NCBI GenBank assembly: GCA_964633205.1
Contig: CAZWFN010000016.1
Location: 1 to 64,000 of the forward strand
Origin: CAYVQE01 sp964633205
Lineage (GTDB): Bacteria > Myxococcota > B64-G9
DNA: 64,000 nucleotides
Direction: 5' to 3'
The position numbers were made by a program, and so were the translations under genes. This document shows positions 58,168 through 64,000 of the stretch, one piece after another. Positions within the stretch are counted from its first letter, which is position 1. Each line of letters starts with the position of its first letter. The notes below the pieces were generated by a model, which saw only the letters and a list, made by a program, of their open reading frames with translations, was not told where the DNA came from and did not search any database.

Positions 58168-60238
58168 CGGCGGTTTCCGGCTCGGCCTCGATCTCCTCGA
58201 TCTCCTCGTCGTCGATGGTCAGCAGGAACAGCTCCTGCTCGACCTCGCCGTCCGGGGCGAAGCCGGCCAGGCCGGTGGCGCCGGTGAAGGCCTTCAGCTC
58301 CAGCAGGGCCTGGCGGAAGGCCGGCCGATCGGGCGGCTTGGCCTGCTCGATGATACGGCGTACCAGCGCGGCCGTATCGTGGGCGTAGGCCTCGACCCAG
58401 TTGGGCTCGCGATCGAAGGCCGCCTTGAAGGCGGCGACGAAGTGCCGGGTAGCCGGGCGCTCGCTTTGGCCGAAGAAGCCGTCGCAGAAGATGGCCCCCT
58501 GCACGTAACGCTCGGCCCAGTCGATCAGCTGCGGGTGGTTCCAGCCGTTGCCGCCCAGCAGATAGACCATGTCCAGCTTGTCGCGGCCCAGGCTCTTCTT
58601 GATGCGCTCGCGCTTCCAGTGGCTGTCGGTGTGCAGCACGATGTCCTCGAAGGCCAGGGCCGGGGCGATCATGGCCACCTTCTCGTGGTAGTCCGGCACG
58701 AAGATGGCGCCGAAGTCGACCTTGGGCGGGATGCTCTTGACCAGCTTTTCCAGGGCGCGCTTTCTGGCCAGGGGCTCGTCCTTGTACTTCTTGCGGATCT
58801 CGTTGCGCTGGTTGATGAAGTCCCAGCGGGCGTCGAGCCAGTAGCGCCCGACCATCTTCTTGATGAGGGGGGCGAAGTTATTCTCGTCGGGCTCGTAGCG
58901 CTCGGCCGCCCGGATCTCGCCCTTGCGCTTGCGCACCTCGTCCCAGAAGGCGTTGACGAAACCGACGCCGTACTTGTCGTTGGGATACAGCAGGGCGAAG
59001 CGGCGCACGCCCAGCTTCTCCATGGCGTGCTCGACCAGCAGCCTGGTCTGGGCGGCCAGGGTCAAAAAGGATCGAAACACCCGCGGGCCCACCGCGGTGA
59101 TGTCGGCTCGCAGGCTCAGGGTGATGATGGGTACCTGCAGCTGCTCGGCGCGGACCGCGGCCGCGTAGGCCTCGGCCGAGAAGATCGGCCCTATGACCGC
59201 CACCACGTGCTCGTCGTAGACCAGCTCCTCGACGTGGCGGGCGGCCTGATCCGGATCGCCGCCGCTGTCGCGGATGATCAGCACCGGGCCCGGCGCCTCG
59301 GACCCGCCGCTGTCCAGGATGCCGGCGCCGAGCTGTATGCCGGCCAGCGCCTTCTGGCCGTAAGCCCGGTACTTGCCGGTCAGCGGCAGCAGCACCCCGA
59401 CCGCGGTGCGGTCGACCCGGCTGCGGTCCAGGATGCGCTTGAGCAGCGAGCCGGCGGCGGCCGCCCGCGGGTGCTCGGGCCAGGCGGCCACGAAGGACTC
59501 CAGCAGCTCCCGGGCGCGATCGAAGTCGTAGATGTGGAAGTAGATCTTGGCCAGCTTGAGCTGCAGCAGATCGAGCGGGAAGTCCTTCTCGCCGGCGTCC
59601 TCGAGCACCTCGAGGGCCTCGCGCACCTGGACGAAGGACAGCTGGTCGTCGATCAGCTGCACCAACCGGTGGCGCAGCGGCTGGCGCAGCTCGGGATCGG
59701 GGCGCAGCCGGTACACCACCGCGTACCAGCGAATGGCCTCGACCGGCTCGCCGCCGCGCTCGTAGGCGGCTGCCAGCATGGCGGCCACCTCGGCCTGGCG
59801 CTTCTGATCGGGCAGCTGATCGAAGACCGACTGCAGGGTGGGCAGGGCCTCCTCGGTGCGGCCCAGCTCGGCCAGCGACAGGCCGAGCTGCACCGCGGCC
59901 ATCAGGTAGTGCGGGCTGTCCGGGTGCTCGGCCACCAGCCGCTGGAAGACCTGCACCGCCTCCTGGTGGCGCCCGGCGTCGGCCAGCAGCTGGCCCACCT
60001 CGGCCAAGGCGCGATCGATCCGCTCGGCGGCGGGGAACTCCTTCAGGAACTCATGGTACTTGCGGATGGCGGCGGCGGTCTGGCCGGCCGCGGCCAACTC
60101 GCGGGCGGCGGCCAGGTCGTCGCGTTCGGCCTTCTCGACCGGCACCTCGCGCCCGTCGCGGATCACGGTCGGCGGCGGGCAGCCGGCCAGGCCCAGGCCC
60201 AGCCCGACGACCAGACAAACGCTCGCAGCACCTCGCAT
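58154..60238 (-). CDS. LpoA-like lipoprotein: TPR plus type 1 periplasmic-binding fold
   Basis: A 694-residue outer-membrane lipoprotein (lipobox LAGC, Cys20). Residues 40-290 are TPR-like helical repeats (AAIRKYHEFLKEFPAAERID, EAVQVFQRLVAEHPDSPHYL); residues 300-680 are a type 1 periplasmic-binding fold (VGVLLPLTGKYRAYGQKALAG, VVAVIGPIFSAEAYAAA, RRFALLYPNDKYGVGF, FDGFFGQS-like region). This is the architecture of LpoA, which activates PBP1A in peptidoglycan synthesis; a true ligand-binding role is also possible. GGGGAG precedes the ATG at 60238. First gene of the operon with the site-2 protease. Confidence 0.82.
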   Translation of the reverse strand: MRGAASVCLVVGLGLGLAGCPPPTVIRDGREVPVEKAERDDLAAARELAAAGQTAAAIRKYHEFLKEFPAAERIDRALAEVGQLLADAGRHQEAVQVFQRLVAEHPDSPHYLMAAVQLGLSLAELGRTEEALPTLQSVFDQLPDQKRQAEVAAMLAAAYERGGEPVEAIRWYAVVYRLRPDPELRQPLRHRLVQLIDDQLSFVQVREALEVLEDAGEKDFPLDLLQLKLAKIYFHIYDFDRARELLESFVAAWPEHPRAAAAGSLLKRILDRSRVDRTAVGVLLPLTGKYRAYGQKALAGIQLGAGILDSGGSEAPGPVLIIRDSGGDPDQAARHVEELVYDEHVVAVIGPIFSAEAYAAAVRAEQLQVPIITLSLRADITAVGPRVFRSFLTLAAQTRLLVEHAMEKLGVRRFALLYPNDKYGVGFVNAFWDEVRKRKGEIRAAERYEPDENNFAPLIKKMVGRYWLDARWDFINQRNEIRKKYKDEPLARKRALEKLVKSIPPKVDFGAIFVPDYHEKVAMIAPALAFEDIVLHTDSHWKRERIKKSLGRDKLDMVYLLGGNGWNHPQLIDWAERYVQGAIFCDGFFGQSERPATRHFVAAFKAAFDREPNWVEAYAHDTAALVRRIIEQAKPPDRPAFRQALLELKAFTGATGLAGFAPDGEVEQELFLLTIDDEEIEEIEAEPETADAGT

Positions 60239-60436
60239 CGACCACTCCCCGCCGGCTTCGCCCACCACTTGCTCCGGCCGGCCGAGATTACCAATGCCGG
60301 TCGCGGCCGGTCAAGGCACAGCAACGCGGGCCGAGGCAAAGGCAGCCAGCGGCCGTGGGAGCTGTTATACTCCGGCCCGAGACCCACAACGGCGGGCTCG
60401 GCCGGCGCTGGACCGGGCCCGCTGCGGAGCGCTGCG

Positions 60437-62146
60437 GTGGTGCCTGGCCCAGACGGCGAGACGACATCTCTTCTGAAACGGGAGTGGTTCTGGCTGGCCG
60501 TGCTGCTGGCGGTGGGCCTGGCGGTCAGGCTGGTCTTCCTGGCCGCCTGGGCGTCGACGCCGCTGTTCCACCATCCGGTGGGTGATGCGGCCCACTTCCA
60601 CCGCACGGCCCTGGCTCTGATCGGGCAAGGGGCCGAGCCGGCGGTCTTTCTCTACCAGCCGCTGTATACCTTCTTCCTGGCCGCCTGCTACCTGGTGCTG
60701 GGCCCGGATCCCAGCCTGGTGCGCAGCCTGCAGCTGGTGATCGGCCTGGTCAACATCGGGCTGGTCTACGGGCTGGGCCGCGAGATCGGCGGCCGGGCGG
60801 TGGCCTGGCCGGCCGCGGCCTTGGCCGCCCTGTACGGGCCCTTGGTGTTTTTCGAGGGCCAGCTGCTGGCCCCGGCCATCGTGGTGCCGCTGCTGACCGG
60901 CTCGCTGTGGTGTCTGGTGCGGGCCGGGCGCCAGCGGCGGGCCTGGCTGCTGCTGCCGGCCGGGGTCCTGATGGGGCTGGTGTTGATGGGCCGGCCCAAT
61001 CTGGGCGTTCTGCTGCCGGTGGCGGCGCTGTGGTGGTGGCGGCGCCGGCGCGGGCCCAAAAGCGCCATCGGCCTGGGTCTGGCCGCGCTCGGGCTGGTGC
61101 TGGGGCTGGCGCCGTCCTGGATCAACAACCTGCTGGCCGGCCACGGGCTGGTGCCGGTGTCCTCCGCGGCCGGCCTCAGCTTCTTCATCGGCAACAACCC
61201 GCAGGCCCCGGGGCGTTTTCACATTCCGTTGGCGATGCCGATCGACGATACCGGCCACGGGAGCTACCGCCGTAGCTGGCAGGAGCTGGCCGAGCGGGCC
61301 ACCGGCCGCCAGCTGAGCCCGCCCCAGGTGTCGTCCTACTGGCTGGGCCGGGGTTTGGCCTTCTGGTCCGAGCAGCCCGGCCGGGCGCTGGCGCTGACCG
61401 TTCGCAAGGCATTGCTGGTGATCAACGGCGAGGAGATGCCCATCCACCATCCCTACTGGGTCGGCCAGCGGGTGGCGCCCATCCTGGGCTGGTTGCCGGG
61501 CTTCGCGGTGGTCTTGCCCTTCGCCGTGCTGGGGCTGGTGCTGGGGGTGCGGCGCTGGCCGGGGGTGGCGCTGCTGGGCTGGTGCGCCGGGCTGGGTCTG
61601 TTGACCATGGTGGCCTTCTACGTGGCCGACCGCTACCGCATCGGGGTGCTGCCCATGCTGTGGGTGCTGGCAGCGGTGGGCATGGTGGCGCTGGTCCAGC
61701 GCGTCCGGGGGGCCGGGCTCAAGGCCGGCTGCTGGCCGCTGCTGGTGCTGGGCCTGGCCTTCGCCGCCACCCAGGTGCCGCTGCTCGATGCGGTGCACAA
61801 GGCGCGCGGCCTGGCCCAGACCTTCAACCGCATGGGGGCCATCGCCGCCGAGCAGCGGGACTACCCGGCCGCGCAGCGCTACTTCGCCCGCGCCATGCGC
61901 CTCGGCGGCCCGCGCCACGGCGCCCTGGCGGCGGCCAACCTGGGCCTGCTGATGGAGCGGCTGGGCCGGCCCGAGCGGGCGGAGGCGCTGTACCGGCGGG
62001 CGGCCGCCGGCGACCCGGGCTCGCCGCTCGGCCCGCGGCGGCTGGCCCGGCTGCTGCAGCGGCTGGGCCGCGCCGCCGAGGCCGCCGAATGGCGCCGCCG
62101 GGCGCGGGACCTGTCCCCCGAGGGGCACAGGCCCTCTCCTCCCTGA
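60437..62146 (+). CDS. GT39-like membrane protein with C-terminal TPR-like tail
   Basis: A 569-residue inner-membrane protein with about 10-12 helices, an early acidic loop HHPVGDAAHFHRTA after helix 1 (as in GT39/ArnT-like transferases, which use a polyprenyl-linked sugar) and FYQPLYTFFLA-like packing. After the last helix, residues about 470-560 form TPR-like repeats (MGAIAAEQRDYPAAQRYFARAM, RAEALYRRAA). The start is uncertain: GTG at 60437 with GGAG upstream is chosen. A TATACT -10 at 60366-60371 may serve it. Substrate unknown. Confidence 0.7.
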   Translation: MVPGPDGETTSLLKREWFWLAVLLAVGLAVRLVFLAAWASTPLFHHPVGDAAHFHRTALALIGQGAEPAVFLYQPLYTFFLAACYLVLGPDPSLVRSLQLVIGLVNIGLVYGLGREIGGRAVAWPAAALAALYGPLVFFEGQLLAPAIVVPLLTGSLWCLVRAGRQRRAWLLLPAGVLMGLVLMGRPNLGVLLPVAALWWWRRRRGPKSAIGLGLAALGLVLGLAPSWINNLLAGHGLVPVSSAAGLSFFIGNNPQAPGRFHIPLAMPIDDTGHGSYRRSWQELAERATGRQLSPPQVSSYWLGRGLAFWSEQPGRALALTVRKALLVINGEEMPIHHPYWVGQRVAPILGWLPGFAVVLPFAVLGLVLGVRRWPGVALLGWCAGLGLLTMVAFYVADRYRIGVLPMLWVLAAVGMVALVQRVRGAGLKAGCWPLLVLGLAFAATQVPLLDAVHKARGLAQTFNRMGAIAAEQRDYPAAQRYFARAMRLGGPRHGALAAANLGLLMERLGRPERAEALYRRAAAGDPGSPLGPRRLARLLQRLGRAAEAAEWRRRARDLSPEGHRPSPP

Positions 62147-62163
62147 CAAGCGACACGGCCGTG

Positions 62164-62850
62164 ATGCGCCAGCCCAACGCCCAGTACAACGTGGCCCGGC
62201 CCGGCAGCCTGCCGGAGCGCATCGCCACCTTCCAGCGCCGGCGCATGTACCGCCGTTTTTTGGAGCGCTGCGCGCCGCGGCCGGAAGAGAGCCTGCTGGA
62301 CGTGGGGGTGACCAGCGATTCGACCTACGCCGCCTCGAACTACCTGGAGGCCTGGACCCCGAACCCGGAGCGAATCACCGCGGTGGGGCTGGACGACGCC
62401 GGTTTTCTGGAGCAGCGCTACCCCGGGCTGCGCTTCGTGCGGGCCGACGGCCGCGCCTTGCCCTTCGCCGACAGCAGCTTCGACGTGGTCCACTCCAGCG
62501 CGGTCATCGAGCACGTCGGTGGTGCCGCCGAGCAGGGCCGGTTTCTGGCCGAGCTGTACCGGGTGGCGCGCCGGGCCTTGTTTCTGACCACGCCCAACCG
62601 CTGGTTTCCGGTGGAGTTCCACACCGTGCTGCCGCTGTTGCACTGGCTGCCCAAGCCGGCCTTCCGCCGGCTGCTGCTGCTGGCGGGCAAGCCCTTCTTC
62701 GCCGACGAGCGCAACCTCAACCTGCTGACCGCCGCCGAGCTGCGCCGGCTGTGCGACCGCATCGGCGCCCGCGGCTGGCGCGTCGAGCACCAGACCCTGG
62801 CCGGCTGGCCGGCCAACCTGCTGCTGTCGATCGACAAGACCGCGGCCTGA
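62164..62850 (+). CDS. SAM-dependent methyltransferase
   Basis: A 228-residue class I methyltransferase (Methyltransf_11-like): motif I SLLDVGVTSDST, a second motif RFVRADGRALPFADSSFDVV, and VIEHVG before helix D. The target is unknown; the gene follows a glycosyltransferase-like membrane protein by 17 bases, so a lipid or glycan substrate is plausible. The GTG at 62161 or the ATG at 62164 are both possible. Confidence 0.82.
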   Translation: MRQPNAQYNVARPGSLPERIATFQRRRMYRRFLERCAPRPEESLLDVGVTSDSTYAASNYLEAWTPNPERITAVGLDDAGFLEQRYPGLRFVRADGRALPFADSSFDVVHSSAVIEHVGGAAEQGRFLAELYRVARRALFLTTPNRWFPVEFHTVLPLLHWLPKPAFRRLLLLAGKPFFADERNLNLLTAAELRRLCDRIGARGWRVEHQTLAGWPANLLLSIDKTAA

Positions 62851-62874
62851 CCAGCGGACACCACCCGCCGCGGC

Positions 62875-64000
62875 TCAGTCCGGCTGCAGCGAGCAGCGGC
62901 TGGGCGGCCGGCGCCGGCAGACGGCGGCCGGGTCCAGCGGCCGGCCCTCGAGGCGGGCCTGCAGCCAGGCGATCTGCTCGGGCAGGCTCCAGGCGGCGGC
63001 CTCGGTGTGGCCGGCGCCGGCGCACTCCAGGTAGTCCAGCCGGTAGCCGGCGGCGCACAGCCGGTCGAAGTCGGCCCGCTCGCTGGCCGCGTCGACCAGG
63101 TCGTCGCGCTCGCCGAGCACGAACAGGGTCGGGGTGGCGCTGCGGAGCGGGAAAGGGGTGGTGGCGATGGAGTTGTGGCGCATGTAGCAGCCCCAGGGCT
63201 CCAGCGCGGCGAGATTGCCGCCGGCGGCGGCCGCCAGGATCTCGGGCTGGTAGACCTGGTCCACGCTCTCGATGCCGGCCAGCACCGCGTCCGGCCGGCA
63301 GGAGCCGTCCATGGCCGGCAGCAGGGCGCTGGCCAGCTCGGCCGGGGCTTCGTCGGTCAACAGCGCGTCCAGCGGGGCCTGGCCCTGGTGCCAGCGGTGC
63401 AGCGAGGCCAGCGAGGCGGCCAGCGCGGCGGTGGCCGGGTTGGTGTCGCTCAGGGCGTACTCGGCCAGGCCCACCAGATCGGTGGCCGGCACCAGCGCCA
63501 GCGCGGCCACGATGTCGAACTCGGGCGCGTACAGCGGCGCCAGCCGGTCGCAGGCGAACACGGCGTGGCCGCCCTGCGAGCCGCCCCACAGCACGGCCGC
63601 CGGGCCCGGCCGGGCCAGCTCGGCCAGCTCGTCGCGCAGCAGGGCGTCGGCGGCGCGCAGCATGTCCAGCGAGCCGATGGCGGTCTGCTCCAGGCCCAGG
63701 TAGGCGTGGGCCACCGGCGGCGGGGCCTGCGGGTCGGCGCCGGCGTCCAGGCCGATGTAGTCGGGGGCCACCGCGATCCAGCCGTGGGCCGCCAGCAGCA
63801 GCAGGGCCAGGCCGTCCTCGCCGGGCCGGCGCGAGGGGGCGCAGGCCGAGGTGAAGCCGGTGGTGCCGTGCAAAAACAGCACCCGCGGGTGGGCCGCGGC
63901 CGGCTGGCCGGCGTTCCAGGGCAGCGCCACCAGCCCGGTGGCCTCGACCGTCCGGCCCTTGTCCTGGGTGCTGTAGCGCAGCGAAAACAGCCGGCCGCCG
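62875..64000 (-). CDS. Alpha/beta-hydrolase, secretory-lipase-like (5' end beyond window)
   Basis: The reverse-strand frame from the stop at 62875 is open to the right edge (375 codons seen; start not visible). Motifs of an alpha/beta-hydrolase: oxyanion-side LFLHGTTGFT, nucleophile Ser in WGGSQGGHA, Asp in LGERDDLVD, His in GAGHTEAAA. The YIGLDAG and long lid between Ser and Asp fit the secretory lipase (LIP) family. A signal peptide, if present, lies outside the window. Confidence 0.82.
   Translation of the reverse strand, partial: GGRLFSLRYSTQDKGRTVEATGLVALPWNAGQPAAAHPRVLFLHGTTGFTSACAPSRRPGEDGLALLLLAAHGWIAVAPDYIGLDAGADPQAPPPVAHAYLGLEQTAIGSLDMLRAADALLRDELAELARPGPAAVLWGGSQGGHAVFACDRLAPLYAPEFDIVAALALVPATDLVGLAEYALSDTNPATAALAASLASLHRWHQGQAPLDALLTDEAPAELASALLPAMDGSCRPDAVLAGIESVDQVYQPEILAAAAGGNLAALEPWGCYMRHNSIATTPFPLRSATPTLFVLGERDDLVDAASERADFDRLCAAGYRLDYLECAGAGHTEAAAWSLPEQIAWLQARLEGRPLDPAAVCRRRPPSRCSLQPD

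Noticed and set aside
58082..60436. Long plus-strand extension upstream of the GT39-like gene
   Set aside because: It runs antisense through the LpoA-like gene; hydrophobic, well-structured protein begins only at about 60437.

Overview
The window is GC-rich (roughly 70 %) bacterial chromosome with 54 protein genes (two cut by the window edges) and no rRNA, tRNA, CRISPR, prophage or intact insertion sequence that I could see. The style points to Myxococcota or a close former deltaproteobacterial lineage: many outer-membrane lipoproteins with EGF-like, Cys-rich or beta-propeller repeats, a Ser/Thr kinase with a C-terminal PEGA domain, a MYXO-CTERM-like tail (Cys-rich site, Leu-rich helix, Arg cluster), a sigma-32-like factor of myxobacterial type and large HEAT/cyclic-nucleotide proteins. 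A UGA-containing selD, NifS/NifU, several rubrerythrin-like proteins, ferritin and a ferredoxin:thioredoxin reductase-like enzyme suggest an anaerobic or microaerobic life. This is inference; no marker gene fixes the taxon.

Layout. 1-2.2 kb: a response regulator with a degenerate GGDEF domain (left edge), divergent from a selenocysteine-containing selD. 2.4-14.4 kb: a co-directional alpha-glucan locus: EGF-repeat GH13 amylase lipoprotein, EGF-repeat GH15 glucoamylase-like lipoprotein, EGF-only lipoprotein, LamB-like porin, second GH13 lipoprotein and an unknown lipoprotein. Together they can cut starch or glycogen at the cell surface and pass maltodextrins through the outer membrane, without a SusC/SusD pair. 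14.4-18.0 kb: FkbH-like HAD/ACP protein and an MBOAT-like membrane protein, probably an acyl-transfer pair. 18.1-25.0 kb: three rubrerythrin-like proteins, ferritin, an altered thiol peroxidase, NifS, NifU, a ZIP transporter, glutaredoxin and an FTR-rubredoxin fusion: an iron/Fe-S/peroxide/thiol island. 25.1-28.9 kb: propeller lipoprotein plus a FlgO/CsgG-like protein. 29.0-33.8 kb: an operon of a ThiS/MoaD-like carrier, a DUF4177-like protein, an IscR-like Rrf2 regulator, CysK, CysE, LarE and MnmA for cysteine synthesis and sulfur transfer.

34-47 kb: membrane protein and YceI, FadL-family porin, a large lipoprotein, the Ser/Thr kinase, an Npt-like/HEAT/cNMP-binding protein, the sigma factor and a small lipoprotein. 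47-51.5 kb: metallo-beta-lactamase-fold hydrolase, a LiaF-like/coiled-coil/SPFH-zinc-ribbon operon and thioredoxin reductase. 51.6-64 kb: a GH57/38-like secreted protein, DnaJ and GrpE, a signal-peptidase-like protein lacking catalytic residues, an LpoA-like lipoprotein with site-2 protease and zinc-ribbon protein, a GT39-like membrane protein, a methyltransferase and a secretory-lipase-like hydrolase (right edge).

Translational coupling (ATGA/GTGA overlaps) is frequent, convergent genes often touch or overlap, and at least three genes (the response regulator, selD and the FadL-like gene) have a promoter so close to the start codon that their mRNAs are probably leaderless.
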